64,000 nucleotides of DNA from Biomphalaria glabrata (taxonomy: Eukaryota > Mollusca > Gastropoda > Planorbidae): NCBI RefSeq assembly GCF_947242115.1, contig NC_074720.1, forward strand, positions 32,464,645-32,528,644, read 5' to 3'. Under the pieces are notes generated by a model. The model saw nothing but the letters and a program-made list of their open reading frames with translations, did not search any database and was not told the origin of the DNA. Position numbers and translations under genes: made by a program. Positions 13,084 through 27,499 of the stretch are shown one piece after another; position 1 is the stretch's first letter; each line of letters starts with the position of its first letter.

Positions 13084-15253
13084 TTACAGCAAACCAATGT
13101 CTGTAGAGAAAAAATACAATCAAGTAGTACTTTGAGAAAAATAGAAAAGTTTATACAAGAAAACAGACAGACAGATAGACAGAAAAACAGAGAGAAAAAA
13201 TTTGGAAGAGACAAACAGAAAGATTGTTATTTTTTTTATTTTTTTTTACTTTTGAAATTAGTTTTACATTATATTAAAACAAGTGTCCAATATATTTAGG
13301 CAATAAACATATAGACAGATTGATTACCTCTAAGCATTTCAATTCTATGTTTAAAACGTATTGAGCGGTTCAATAAATTGATCAGACTCAAGACTGAAAA
13401 TCGCTTGTTAGGATCAGCTTCCAAAAGACATGACAAAATGTCCCTGAAAATAAGATCATAAAGTTACATTTTATTATTAGAGTTCTACACATGGCAAATA
13501 TTTCAAATATTTTTTTTTATTTCTAATTTTCATTATTTCTTAGTTATGTTTTCTTTTACTATCCATATTTTCTTGTTTAAATGTAAAATCTTTGTAACAG
13601 TGACATTGGACATAGAAAATTGCTATTCACTAAGTATAAAAATCAATGTCAATGTTTTGACTCACCTGTCGATATCTGGTAGGAAGAATGTTCGTAAAAC
13701 TATCGTGAGTAGTGGCTCCTTGGGCTTCAAGTCTATCACATCTACCATGCACAACATACACCAGTAGACTACTCCAAGTGAGTACATGTCACACTACAAT
13801 AACAAAACAAAAACATTACTGTATTTATTTAATTCTGACTTAATTATTTTAATTGTTTAAAATATTTCGACGATTATTTTGCACCTATATACACTATTAG
13901 TCAGTATAGGTTTGTGTTTTTATAGGTTTAAACAGCTAGAAAATAAACTTGGTTCCATATTTTTTGTATTTTTATTCTTTTTTTCTTTCAAAATGTTCAA
14001 TCCCCCCCCCTCTATCTATCTCTATGTGTGTGTGTATGTGTTTTTGTGTGTTTTAAGGTCTATGCAAAAAAAAAAAAAAAATCTGTGTTCAGACCTTATG
14101 GATTGATTGTGTCATATACAACGCTTTGAAACAATTTAGTGAAGATATTTTATATAGACATCTAGATTGGCCAACAGTGTCTTTGATTTCAGTACCTAAA
14201 CATTAGCTTATTAAAGTGGGATTATCTATACGTGTATAAAAATGGCAAAGAATGCTAGTAGATTTAATCATTCAAACTTTTTCATTTATCTGCTTAGGTT
14301 TGGTTAAATGTACTTGAACTTTTTTTTACATTGTAATTGCATTTCAGTAGAACTTGTTTCAGTTTTATTTCCCTTGTGTATTGCGCACAAAATTATAATA
14401 AAATAAAATAGTTTATTAAAAAAAAAAAACTTTTGCAGAAAGCAGGATCAGATTTCATCGAATGTCTCTAGCGTTTTTTTCGTGTTTAAATAACGTGTAT
14501 AAATTTCAGGTTGGATATTTATGCCAGAGTTTAACCCTTTACAACTAGGAAAAAATGATGGAAGTAAACTATTCAGTAGGTAAGAGATTCGAGCGCCATA
14601 CGTAAAAAAAGTTTACAAACTGTAATGGTTAAAATTGACTACTAACTCAGTACTCCTAATGACATACTTTTAAAAACTTCAAGTAGACTTACCTTAAAGC
14701 AGTCAAAGGTCTTGTTGTCCTGCTCAGGAGATATGTGCATTACTGTTCCTTTTCTCCCGGTAACTAAAGGCTCAGATGGCCAGACGTGGTCGGCTAAACC
14801 AAAATCAGCTATGACCACATTCTTTTGATTAGTGAGTAAAATGTTGTCAGATTTCAGGTCCCTGTGAGCGACTCCTCTGTCGTGAAGAAACTTGATTCCA
14901 CAGCAAAGCTGCACCAGACATTCATCTCTAAACTCATGCGTCATCAATGGCAGCGCCTTGGTCAGCGTACCCTGCTCGTAGAATGGCATGACGAAGCATA
15001 AGTAACTCGGAAATGACGCGACGGTGTCTAAGCACATGATGAAGGGATGTTCCGCCGAAATACCTTTCTGTGTCTTGTCTTTGTAACACATTTTTACAGC
15101 CCACTTTCTGTTGGGATCGAGTGTTTTGTGAACTTGTACAACTTTGGTAGGATAACGATCCTTTAGGACTTTCTCTATCTGCATATCGTAGACTTCACAG
15201 ACATCTTTTTGATACTCTTCCATTTTGAAGACTTTTCCTTTACTGGTCAACAT
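13084..15253 (-). CDS. K2: type II protein kinase-like gene lacking alphaC, 273 aa
   Basis: Four coding exons: 15253-14693, 13793-13666, 13443-13328 and 13100-13084, with GT-AG introns and an open frame ending DIGLL. The start is the ATG at 15253 (MLTSKGKVFKMEEYQ). A start at this place is shared by all three type II loci; an alternative ATG lies ten codons downstream. AVK lysine is K54, HRD 130-132, Asn137, DFG 150-152, SPEQ 175-178. Compared with K7, 14 residues between SAE and HPF are missing (a 42 bp in-frame deletion). That removes the alphaC helix and the Glu that normally pairs with K54. No glycine-rich loop is visible. The protein may be inactive, act as a scaffold or use another active-site arrangement. 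Confidence 0.8.
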
Positions 15254-15420
15254 CGTGAATAGAAGCAGAGTCGAAATACATAGAAATATATAACGAACAA
15301 GATCCGTTTCAATTAAACACAAGTTGTAAATATTGAGAGAAGAAATGATTTGAACACAAGCTGATCGTATGATGAGATTTTTAGAAGTAACACAAGTGTC
15401 TTAAGAAGATTTAAAGTAAT

Positions 15421-15466
15421 GAATATATCCTTCTAATTTATTTGCCAATGAAGCTCCTCCCCCTCA
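15421..15466 (-). promoter_or_regulatory. Putative K2 core promoter
   Basis: Toward K2 the order is GGGGGAGGAGCTTCATTGGC (about 15446-15465), AAATAAAT, then a TATA-like GGATATATTC (15421-15430). The GGGAGGAGCTT box recurs at K4 and, as GGAGGGGCTTAC, at K1. Copies of this core lie at K5, K7 and the geneless site at 27748-27795. Confidence 0.5.
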
Positions 15467-16000
15467 ATAATTTGGGGCCTTTTCTTTGTCATGTGATTTG
15501 TGACAGAAAGTTGTTGTTGCGGTTGAACTGGCTTTAACGCAGTAAGGAATTTAAGTGAATCTATTGTTTGAAGTAGACATTATATGTTTACTTAAAGACA
15601 GCTGACACGTTTTTATTTAGGCTGGACAAGAATGAAAGCAATAGGAGTGGCCGAGCCGATAGCGCTTTGACGCGCTGCAACTAATGAAGCTATTGTTCGG
15701 CCACTTCTGACTCCGCGATAGTCTACGCCGGGTCTCTATCATGTTGATTTCTTTGTTGTTGAAGCGAATGATTTGTTTGTGTTTACGGAGTATCAAAGTA
15801 AACTAGAAGTGTATGTATGTGTGTTTGTGAGTTAGTAAAGGGTTGGAGAGGGTAGTCTCAGAAATGTATCAATAAAATATATATAATATTTTTCATTATA
15901 ATTTTTTTTTATTAGCTTGGATTGGAAATATTTCTTTAGTGGAGTGTGGTAGACATTGATTTCGAAAACGGCTCGAACGATTTTCCTGGAAAATTGATAG
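15467..16000 (-). repeat. Type II upstream block, repeated five times in the window
   Basis: This block carries GTCATGTGATTTGTGACAG, then ACAGCTGACACG, then GGAGTGGCCGAGCCGATAGC with TACGCCGGGTCTCT, and ends near GGTAGACATTGAT. It accompanies K2, K7 (58180-58720) and K5 (to 41457, shortened), the geneless site (27790-28340), and is inverted at 42150-42590. The GTGGCCGAGC piece is tRNA-like, so an old SINE may lie inside. No long open frame. Confidence 0.6.
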
Positions 16001-16285
16001 TTTATATATATCTTTAAGAAAAAAAAAGCTGATTAATAGTTTAATACCCCCCTTCCGGCTACTCCCATGTAAACAATAATACATTTTATTCTGTATAATT
16101 TTTTATTATCACTGCTTAAATTTTTAGTCTTATGTCCTGGGTGTCTCTAAAATGAGTGATTTTATGTATGGTGTTATAAATATAAGAGTTAATATTACAG
16201 AAAGTACTATATACATGATAGTACTATATACATGTTAGTACTATATCCATGTTAGTACTGCATACATGATGAAATTTTGGTAACG

Positions 16286-16400
16286 AAAAAGTAAAGCGCC
16301 TGGTTTATGAACCAGAGTTTTGGATTCGAATCCTTGTGAAGACTGTGAATTGTAAGTTCTGGATCCTTAGTGCGCCTCTGAGTACTCCAAACTCCTGTGG
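16286..16400 (+). mobile_element. SINE 5' part fused to a hAT remnant
   Basis: A B-box-like GGATTCGAATCCTTG (about 16322-16336) is followed by the SINE body TGCGCCTCTGAGTACTCC and GGGTACCTGCCAT. It then switches abruptly into hAT sequence (CAACCTATGTGTCCGC). In unit 3 the junction retains 15 more SINE-side bases (59103-59120), so a small deletion occurred here. Confidence 0.6.
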
Positions 16401-17073
16401 GTACCTGCCATCAACCTATGTGTCCGCAGTGGACCCCGTACTTTCATAGGACCAGCGCTAATTCTAGGTGTAAAAAGTATTAAATTAAATACTTTTAAAA
16501 CATATAACAGATTTCCCGCGGTCTCCTGATTTACCAGGAGCTCCTGGAAATCTCCGGAAATTGCAAAAGTATACGAAAAAATGTCCTGGAAATCTCCGGA
16601 AATTATTAAAAATCTTTTGAAAACTCTTACAAATCTCATGAAATATATTGACAAAATTGTCATTTTTTAGTGTCATTCAATATGGAAAACGCCAATCCTA
16701 CACGCGATAAGTAAAAACGGCATTATGAATTACCCGTAATTGTGTAATCTGGTGAAAGAAGCTTCTTGCGTCTCAAACTATTGAAGAATTACTTGAGGTC
16801 AACAATTCTCAAAGATACATTGAAACATTTGGTAATTCTTGCTATTGAGCGGGATCTATGTTGGAAACAGAATTATTATGATATACTGTATGACTTTGCT
16901 ACACGCAAGGCTCGTAAAGTAATTCCGTACGTAGTCAAGAATGAATAAAACGCTTCCCTACCCAAACTTGACCCCGCGAAATCCGTTTCGCATAGTACTC
17001 CACAATGGTTAAGTCCGGGCCTGCTTGTTCTCTTTCCATGACTTCTTGGTCACATTGGTCAAGTCCGGCCCTG
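16401..17073 (+). mobile_element. hAT transposon remnant with transposase C-terminus
   Basis: Open frame 16755-16948 encodes RLKLLKNYLRSTI, LAIERDL and YDFATRKARKV, the pattern of the hAT C-terminal dimerisation domain seen in ZMYM-like hAT transposases. Upstream, 16500-16676 is shared with other copies but non-coding or decayed. Downstream, CCCCGCGAAATCCGTTTCGC leads to a terminus GTTAAGTCCGGGCCTG ending at 17023, with a second end-like TCAAGTCCGGCCCTG at 17073. Most of the transposase is absent. Partners: 59111-59759, 41457-41825, 1-408. Confidence 0.7.
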
Positions 17074-18049
17074 CTATGGAATGACGGGTCAATACTACTT
17101 GTTCCCCCCCCTCTTTTTATTTTCCTCTTAAATTACGTAGAGTAACTCTAGTCCGACTGATCATTCCTTTACGTTGTGTACAAACTCTTGCGCCATATAT
17201 ATATTTGTCTAGGGTTAATATATTAGGAAGAACTACTGGAATAATTTAACTAGTTGGCTACCACGTGATTTAACCTCTGTTATCAGCAAAGTGTCCCGCT
17301 AAATACTCAGAATGTGCAAAGTGTCCCTATAAGGAAAAAGTTTGGGAAACACTAATCTAGGCCTATACGGTTATACATTGTAGCAAAAAATGTTTTCAAT
17401 TAATTTTAAATCTTATTTCACCCCCCCCCCTAATCATTTTTTTATAAATAAAGCCTAATAACTTTTTAATTCACTTTTTAAAACTAGGACAAACTGAATG
17501 AGAAACTAGCACCCCCCCCCCCCAAACATAGAGCTGACTAATTTAAAACGATCTGTTTGCAGGGGAGGGGGAACACACGTAGATACCACGTAAGTACTTT
17601 AAAGGCATCAAGCGTAGATTGACAATGACTTAAAAAAAACATGGCGTCGATAGAGTGACCCATTACAAACATAACATCTTTTTATCTCAGCCACTCTTTG
17701 TCCTTATCTTTTTTGTTGTGTTGTGGTGGACTTCAGCCAGTGTTACATCTAAGTTTTGACAGACCCTGCATCCCACCCAACCCACCACTGCTACGACCAC
17801 AGCGAACCGACGCGTTCAAGCAGAACAGTAGCACAATATAAAAAAAAATATCTTTAATGTACACAATTTTCTAATGCTTGGACGAAATGAAAATCTTCAG
17901 GACTAGAACAAAACAAAAAGAAAAGGTTAAAACATTCGGCCTACTGTTATCCAATTTCTTTTATTTCTATTACTTTTTTTTTTTAATCTACAATATAATT
18001 AACATTATTTAGAACTATACTGTTTACTAGATAAGTAAGACTTTGCAAT
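17074..18049. other. Spacer with hAT-like end at 17339-17354
   Basis: No gene. AGTTTGGGAAACACT at 17339-17353 is the complement of a common hAT end. C-homopolymers at about 17421 and 17513 differ in length from the unit-3 copy. A TG-rich patch follows near 17710. The whole stretch matches 59760-60768. Confidence 0.5.
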
Positions 18050-18180
18050 ACATAAGGCTGATGATGTAAAGGTCATCTGTTACTATGTCCGAGGATGTCA
18101 TGCGGCCTGCACAACGACCAATTTCCTTTACTTACCCCAACTAATGACAGGTACCGATCAGATGTGGGTGGACTTAGAAC
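18050..18180 (-). mobile_element. tRNA-derived SINE body, 5' truncated
   Basis: On the minus strand it reads TGATCGGTACCTGTCATTAG, then TTGGTCGTTGTGCAGGCC, then CAGATGACCTTTACATCATC, in the order seen in the complete SINE at 1436-1678. The tRNA head is missing. Partner 60770-60905. Confidence 0.7.
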
Positions 18181-18234
18181 TAGATATCGTAAAAAACAAA
18201 AAAAAACAAAACGTAAATGCATCTATTCCTATTG

Positions 18235-18420
18235 TGCGTTAAATATTTTTAGAGGCCCCCGAAAGGGGAAAAGACGCTATTAGTTTTGTGTGAAATGTCT
18301 GTCCGTCTGTCCATCCCGTTTAGATCTCGTGAACTAGAAAAGATAGTAAAAATCCGACATCATAATATTTTAGTCCATTCAAAGTTCTGATGCAACGGCT
18401 ACTTTTTTTCTTTTCTAAAA
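18235..18420 (+). repeat. Dispersed repeat of unknown class
   Basis: The block starts near CCCGAAAGGGGAAAAGACGC and includes TGTCTGTCCGTCTGTCC and CTCGTGAACTAGAAAAGATA. It resembles a dispersed snail repeat from memory, but only the unit-3 partner (60975-61140) is in this window. CCCGAAAGGGG is a small palindrome. No coding. Confidence 0.35.
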
Positions 18421-19023
18421 GCCAAAAATTTGTAATTTTTTAAATCACTTATGCAAGCAGTTTATTTTTATAAAAAATACAGAATTTTTACAACTATTCA
18501 CTATTAATAGTAACCAAAACAGGAGACTCTATGGTAGGGGCAATAACTATGTATCCAATATTTTACACATTTATGCAAATGGTTTTACATTTTTTGTCAA
18601 AATTTAGTATTTTAGCATTTGTATTACTAAGTTAAGTAAGTTCTGTCATACTAACTACTACATTTACACACAAAAAAAGGTTATTTAGTATGCATATAAG
18701 TTGAACATAATTTAAAACAACAATTTCATATTATCGCGTCCATCACAACTATAGAACACCAAAGTTTTATAGTACGTATTTATGCCTCTTTCCAAAAGAA
18801 TTTGATCAATTAGATATTCATTATATGACATCAGTTAGGCCAGGTTCGCATTTAACTTCACATTCACTTATCCTTTGGTCCACCCCTGAGTCCATTCTTC
18901 TCTATCATTTGTCTTTGATAGAATTTCATTCTGATGTTCTTATGGAAATTTTTAATAGCCTGGGTGGACCATGAGTTCCTTATGGTTCTACATTATTTTA
19001 TTATTATTATTGTTATTATTATA
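18421..19023. other. Spacer, no gene seen
   Basis: AT-rich, matching 61141-61804, and at 18785-18900 also a diverged match to 425-520. It ends in a (TTA)n-rich stretch at 18988-19021. Confidence 0.5.
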
Positions 19024-19215
19024 GGGCTATTTTCATGCTTACAGCATGCAATTCATTTGTGGACCAGTGGGGGGGAAGGGGTATCTAGGAGTTGGTTTTC
19101 CGTGCTGCCTTTAGGCTCAGTAAACACAACTCTGCCCGAGTCGGGTGTCGAACCTCGAGCCCCCCTCTAGGTAACCAAGCCAAGCCAAGTTCAAGCCTCT
19201 CGACCACGCTTCCTA
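19024..19215 (+). repeat. SINE-like dispersed repeat (copy 1 of 3)
   Basis: Recognisable parts are GCTATTTTCATGCTTACAGC, GTGGACCAGTGGG, GTATCTAGGAGTTGG, CTGCCTTTAGGCTCAGTAAA, GTCGAACCTCGAGCC and CCTCTCGACCACGCTTCC. Other copies: 32176-32400 (in K4 intron 2) and 61805-62010. This copy lacks about 20 bp near its start (CTCGGAGCGC region) that copy 3 retains. The CTCGACCACGCTTCC end could be the complement of a tRNA-like head. Confidence 0.6.
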
Positions 19216-19289
19216 CATTATTGCAGAAGCTTTTCGGGGGCATTATATAAGACAGAGAAAAGAAGTGCAAGTTGAGTTTGTAGAGTTGA

Positions 19290-19650
19290 GTACATTTTGG
19301 GGGAAGCTCAGTATAGAGAGTTACAGTCCATTGCCATAAAATGCAGAAAAGTACATTGAATTACAAAACAAGAAATGTGAATTACACAGAGGTACAGAGA
19401 ATTACAGGGAAGCACTGTGAATTAGAGAGAAAAGCAGTGAATTAAAGAGAAGTACATTGAATTACTGAGAATTACAGTAAATTAGAGAAGTACAGTGAAT
19501 TACAGAAAAGTACAGAAAATTACAAAGAAGTACAGAAAATTACAAAGAAGTACAGAAAATTACAAAGAAGTACTGTAAATTACAAAGAAGTACTGTAAAT
19601 CACAAAGAAGTATAGTGAATTACAGAGAAGTACAGTGAATTACGTTAACC
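19290..19650 (+). repeat. Minisatellite, about 15-16 bp unit
   Basis: About 22 degenerate units of the form GAATTACAGAGAAGTACAGT. The stretch around 19500-19617 is the most homogeneous. The unit-3 array (62110-62392) is shorter by several central units, which shows recent contraction or expansion. Non-coding. Confidence 0.9.
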
Positions 19651-20010
19651 GTTGATTTATTAAAATCTCCGAATCCTGTGATATCAAGTCGTTAGTCGAA
19701 CAATACAACTGTATCTCTAACACTTTTAACACGAGAACGTCTCTCTTTTTGTATCTTTTTGTAATTGTCGATAGTTTGTAGTTCATAGTTTCTAATATTC
19801 TTTCTAAAAATATTGAAACCTGCCTTTTTAACTTTATGACCAAGCCTATTCGTGGACCAATTTTGATTTCGTGTTTCCACACTAACTGTCTTTGTAACAT
19901 TGTTCTGTATTGCATTTACTATAAATCAAGCGTAGGTATAGTAATTGACTACTGCAAGAGTTCGTGGAACACCTAGTCAGGCCTCGCGGAACACAGTTTT
20001 GGTAACACTT
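19651..20010 (-). mobile_element. hAT-like remnant
   Basis: The right end carries GGAACACCTAGTCAGGCCTC and a degenerate terminus (CAGTTTTGGTAACACT, about 19996-20011) like the intact end at 1185-1201. A 91-codon minus-strand frame (19640-19915) has no recognised domain. The homologous frame in unit 3 has shifted. Copies: 820-1204, 62393-62765, partial 28835-28990. Confidence 0.4.
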
Positions 20011-20011
20011 T

Positions 20012-22188
20012 CCTAGACAATATATAAATCAATGTTACTTGATACGGCGCCTCCACGGAGGTCACGCTTGATACCAACAAGTAAGATTATTTATTCAGTA
20101 TTTACAGATGTATGTAGTTAAATATATTGAGTTTCGTCTCCTTAAATAATTGTACGCTTTATTTCACTCACAGCCATTATCGGATCAGATTGAAACACTA
20201 TAGAATTATTTATTGTAACTAACAAAACATGAATCAATTGGAAAAAAATAGTTGATTTTTTAATTTTTAAAAAATAATTATTTTGTCTTATATCTAAAAA
20301 TCGAAATAACGTCTACATTCTTAGGAAACAGTTGCAATTGTGGAGTTCTTCCCCTTAGATAAGCCTCTTCTATGGAAATTTTTATTTCGCTTGTTCTTTG
20401 TTTTACTTTATCTTTAAACATTGACTCATATAAGTTGTCATAGAAATCTCTAGATGTTCTGAACAATACTATCATTTATTTGGCTAATGTCCAGCAAAAG
20501 AATTAAAGCTACAGTTTGAAGTGGACACTATTGATAGACATTGAAAGCCCACACAGCCGACATATTTTTATTTTAACTGTTGTAGATTTTTGAAATAAAG
20601 AGTCTCCGAGCCACGTAATGCATTGAATGAAGTTCTTGTTCAATGAAACAGAACACCATGAATGTCAACGCCGGGTCTCTAACACGTGGATTATTATGTT
20701 GGTGTAGGTGTAGAACACTGTAGATGATTGTCTGTTTAAATTTTAGCGCGTCAATAAAAAACCCAAAAGAAAACAATTGTGTGTGTGTGTATGTATCTGT
20801 GTATGTTTCTTTGTGTGAGGGTGAGTGTTGAGAGTTATGACTAGTGAAGACTGCCCAGTTCCTAGCGTCATAACTTTAAAAAAAAATGATTTGAAATTAA
20901 ACTTTATTATCTAAAACTTTTTATGCTTGCAATTTTCTACAGGCTTTTATTCATTTTGTTTCTGTTTTAATGCTAGATTTAAAAAAAAGATTAATGTACT
21001 AAGTTTTGTGTGTGTTTGTGTGAAGTACTGTAAATCACAAAGAAGTATAGTGTGGGGGGTAATGTGGACATATTCAACTACACCGAAGTAACTTCTTATT
21101 TAAATACTTACAAACTATGCATTAAAAAAAAAAACTACTTAGACAACTGATTAAATAACTGTACCAAACACAATATTATTACTATTACAATTGAGAACTC
21201 ATAATTAAATTTTTGTATTATTTCAGAACCTCTGGTCCATTACTATAATTGTAATAATTATTATTATGTATAATATCTTGGGTAGACGATTGACAGCTTG
21301 TTTCTATGACAGATAGCTAACTATTGTGTCATGTAACCAGAACACCATCCAATTACCTATTTACCTCACCAACTAATGGCTGCTACATAATAGCAATAAA
21401 GAAAGGTAGAGTATAACCATATTGGAAACTGGAGTACAAGCTTTACATTTTTAAATATGTTAGAAGGGGAAGTCATTTCACTTTATAATTAGCTATATAT
21501 TTTGTTTCTCTTTAAGAATTATTTTACATAATTTTTCATTTAATAATTTTTTAAAGTTATTAATTAATGTCATATAAATGCTAATATATAAAGCTATGTC
21601 AAGCTTATTTATATATCCTTGCACTATACATCCACACACATGGCACCACTTATCACAATAGTATACTTTACTGATATTGACGTCTTTATTACTTTTACAT
21701 TTGATCTTTACTGTATCAACCTTTAGTTAATGCAGTATTAATATTAACTGAAAAAAAGGCATTATGTATGTATGTGTTTTTAGTATTAGCATAAAATCAG
21801 GTTCAATTTCCGAGCTTTGAGAAAAGTTATTTTATTTTTAAAATATTCATAAATGAATTAAATGTTAAATGTGTTTTTTAGTTGTTTAGAATATAAGCTT
21901 TTATTTGGGTGCAAAGAATAATTTTCTTTATAATCTGTCTAGCAATAATTTGTCAATAAATCATATGTCTTAATACAGTGTTACGTAAATTTGTGTTATA
22001 CTTACAATTATGAATAAATACTATTGTTAAAAGTTTTTTCTAAACTTTATTGTTATGTTATTAATAGATGCTTATCTAATTTAAAAAAAAAATAAACTTT
22101 CAAAGTAAAAAAAAGTATTTTAAAGAACAATAACAACAATAACAAAACGAAAGAAAACAAAGAAATTATTAAAATTTTAAGACAAAAA
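20012..22188. other. Start of unit 2 and spacer downstream of K3
   Basis: No gene. It aligns with 1205-3638 and 42590-44338, and with 62766-64000. A piece of the minisatellite (GTACTGTAAATCACAAAGAAG, about 21026-21046) sits alone inside a TG-rich tract, 1.4 kb from the array; the same stray piece is in unit 4 (63771-63800) but not in unit 1 or 3. Confidence 0.6.
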
Positions 22189-22194
22189 TTTATT
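22189..22194 (-). terminator. Polyadenylation signal of K3
   Basis: Minus-strand AATAAA about 145 bp past the K3 stop, aligned with those of K1 and K6. Confidence 0.6.
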
Positions 22195-22335
22195 AGAATA
22201 ATTGATGATCTGTAGCACAGGAATTTTATTATATACAAATTACAATTAAGTTTCAAGTCCTGGCTATGACGTCACAGATTACTTCAAGCAAAGAGAACAG
22301 TCTTTCGTTTGGACAACAGGAACTGACCTTGACAT

Positions 22336-24795
<2,460 letters not shown>

Positions 24796-24964
24796 TGTAG
24801 AATAGATCAGAATTGAGCTATCTGACAATAAATGATGATGTAGATCCCAACAGTACGAAAATAAATCCAAGAAATAGAGCACAAACAATGTCGAACCACA
24901 ACACTTGAAGTTCGCAATGAGAGATCACTATTTTGATTAAGAGAATGTACTGTAACTTGAACTG

Positions 24965-25035
24965 TAAAAGTAGATATAGTCAGCCGATGGCTGTAAGCCT
25001 TTCCTACATAGCTGTTTGGTGTATTGTGATTGGTC
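24965..25035 (-). promoter_or_regulatory. Putative K3 core promoter
   Basis: CCAAT box (complement of 25029-25033), then a weakened GGAAAGGCTTACAG box, then GACTATATC (about 24973-24981). It is shorter between the boxes than in K1. Confidence 0.45.
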
Positions 25036-25074
25036 GAATTTCTGAAAGCTACAGGTGAGCCACTCCTTCCTAAT

Positions 25075-25412
25075 TGTCTTTGAAGTTTTTGACCAGTGTA
25101 TGACACTCGGAGACGCCATTGTTCGGGGGTATATACGTCAGCAGACGACCAAGGTTTGGGCAGCTTTAAGAATTTGTTGCTACGCAAGGATGACCATAAT
25201 GGCGATTGAGGAGCTGAGTGTCTCTGATAAGAATGTCAACAATCTTTTGTTTTCTCGGTATGTATTAGTCAACCACCGCCGCCGTGGACAACGTCACGGT
25301 CAGCTAAAGAAAGAGAAGGGGATTGCGGGGAACAAAGCTGAACGAAGTAAATGTTTGTATAGGCATTATGAGGTTCTGTCAATAGTGTATCACTGCCCTC
25401 CCCTCTCCATTT
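25075..25412 (+). other. Conserved block upstream of K3
   Basis: Counterpart of 6290-6625. The plus-strand frame is kept (IRQQTTKVWAALR through HCPPLSI), with 6 and 3 base insertions that preserve frame relative to K1. It includes TACGTCAGCAGACG and an AACGTCACGGTCA element. Confidence 0.4.
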
Positions 25413-25997
25413 AAAATAACTATTTCAAAGAATAGATAAATGGAAATTCATACTGACAATTTAGATTTCACGCTTTATTCCAAAATTTTAAAAGAATATA
25501 TAAGTTATAAAATTGACTATTCGCTTTTGAATTTGTCCCAATATATGAATTTTGTTACTTTTTGTTCAGTTACAACTAGTTATAATTTCCAAATTACTGA
25601 CTCTAACAAGTTATTTACATATTCACTAATAATAAATAAAAAGTTGAAAAGGAAATACCAAAGCTGTGAAATTTTAAAGATTATAAGTCATATTAGGTGA
25701 ACTGATATTCTAACAAAAATATTTCTATACATTTTATGTGTAAATGTATAAAGATTCAGAAGTATTTGATGTATATAAATAAAATGAATGTGTTTCTAAT
25801 ATAATTTTAAAATAATACTCTACATTTTTTTTAAAACAGACATACTTTAAAATTTAATGTAGCCATGATATATTGCTACCGCAGTCACCCACTTGACCTT
25901 TAGACCTTTTTGTAACTGCGAAATCTGGCAGCAATATTATAGGAGTTAGTCAAAGTAAAGGAGGCATGGACTTGAGACATGATTTTTTTCTTTCAAG
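25413..25997. other. Spacer upstream of K3
   Basis: Diverged relative of 6626-7255. An 86-codon plus frame at 25440-25700 is not preserved in the sister units and is not considered a gene. Confidence 0.5.
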
Positions 25998-26245
25998 ACT
26001 TGTAAAACAAACAGTACTGGCTTTAACACTATTTGTCATCTTCTTTTCAGTCCTACTAACCAGCGCTTTTAAATTCACGGAAGATGGAATATATATCCAC
26101 AGTAGATCTGATGGAAGGCTTTATAACCTGTCGCGTCTTGAAGCAAAAACGAAAAGACGTTTTATCTTGATTTAGGAGCTGCTGTTCGGCGATGACGCGG
26201 CCCTTATATCTCATTCACAAGAAATCTACTGAAGCTAGTGAATGC
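25998..26245 (+). mobile_element. LINE reverse-transcriptase fragment
   Basis: The plus strand encodes LVKQTVLALTLFVIFFSVLL and DGIYIHSRSDGRLYNLSRL, then, after one in-frame stop (26173-26175), ELLFGDDAALISH. This is the RT palm, with the catalytic FADD box as FGDD. The ATG-led frame at 25966 begins in unique sequence. Unit 1 has only the flanks joined at about 7240-7255. A short 5'- and 3'-truncated LINE piece. Confidence 0.75.
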
Positions 26246-27495
26246 CTTGACAGTTGCTTGTCAAGAGTTTAGTCTTACAGAGCTAGAAATGTGCTGCAGA
26301 TTACTCATTGTTTTTTAAAACATCTTTTGTATTGTCATTACAAGATTTTTATAAAACCAAACATCTAAATTAGGGTGTAAATAATTTTGAAATATTTGTT
26401 TTCAAAATATATTTGTTGTTGTTTTTTTTTAAATAGAATTAAATAGATATACACAAGAAAATAGTTTTGTATATTCAGAAATAATGGAGAGGACAACATT
26501 AAAAGCAAAGTTCACAGTTTGGATTCCAAAAGATTATAAGAGACATAACCGTGTTTATTTTTTTATTTTCCCCTTCAGCAAATTCTTTCCCTTAAACTCA
26601 ATTCTGACTTGATACTAAGAGTTATCCATTTAAGATTCTTATCAACTATCGAGGATGACAAGTGGCATGCAAATAAACTTACAACCTAAACTGCACCTGA
26701 CTAATGTACCCATAGAGTTGAATGGACTCATCGTAACGTTACTTTCGCTACTAGTAAAAGCAATCTGCAAAAATGTTTTGATATGATGTGAAGCGGAATC
26801 ACCGCATCACTGAACAGGAGCTGACACCAAGTTGAAAATATTGCTTAGTGCAAACAAAGTTTATTGTCACTCACTTCGTCTGTCTATCTGTCTGTCACGA
26901 TTATTAACAAAACTAAAAAAATATGCATATAATAATAAAAGTTACATAATTATTTCTTGTTAATAACAACACATAAAACAATAAAAAAAACTAATTAGTT
27001 AAATTATTATTTGTAATTGAACTTTTCATATAGAAAATGATAAACAAATCTTGAAGTATTGGGTGCAATAGAAGAATTTTAGCATTTAATTAATAGATAA
27101 GAATTCTTTTATCTATATTTAAAAAAAAAAATAGTGTATTTTTTTAAGTAAGAAGTCCGACTGTTAACTATTGAAACAACGAATGGTCTTGATTACATTC
27201 TAGCTAAGTTAAAAAGCGCAATGTCTCAATAACGAACTCACTCTTTTTTTTATTAATGCAGCGTACATAGCTTGCAGAACTAAGAGAGTCAAGTTTTAGA
27301 CTGAACGACATATCCTTCCTTCCATGCTTAGAAATTATGTCACATAACAGAAAACACACAATAAAAACTGCACATTTTTAAAAAGGTGAAAATTGTTTAA
27401 AATAATTTTCATTATATTTTTTTTTTCTATTTAATCGATTCACAAAAACAACAACGATAGTTCCCAAAGATCCCAAAAATAATATAACCCAGTCT
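26246..27495. other. Spacer, no gene seen
   Basis: Diverged relative of about 7650-8385 plus extra AT-rich sequence around 26250-26800 that has no partner in units 1 or 3. Confidence 0.5.
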
Positions 27496-27499
27496 GTTT

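Noticed and set aside
15254-15322. Hydrophobic extension upstream of MLTSKGKVFK in type II genes
   Set aside because: The frame opens with a non-ATG codon. The K5 counterpart is shorter and different, and the shared ATG is the MLTSK/MSDSI one.
19640-19915. Minus-strand 91-codon frame as a host gene
   Set aside because: It lies in a degenerate hAT-like segment and is frame-shifted in the unit 3 copy.
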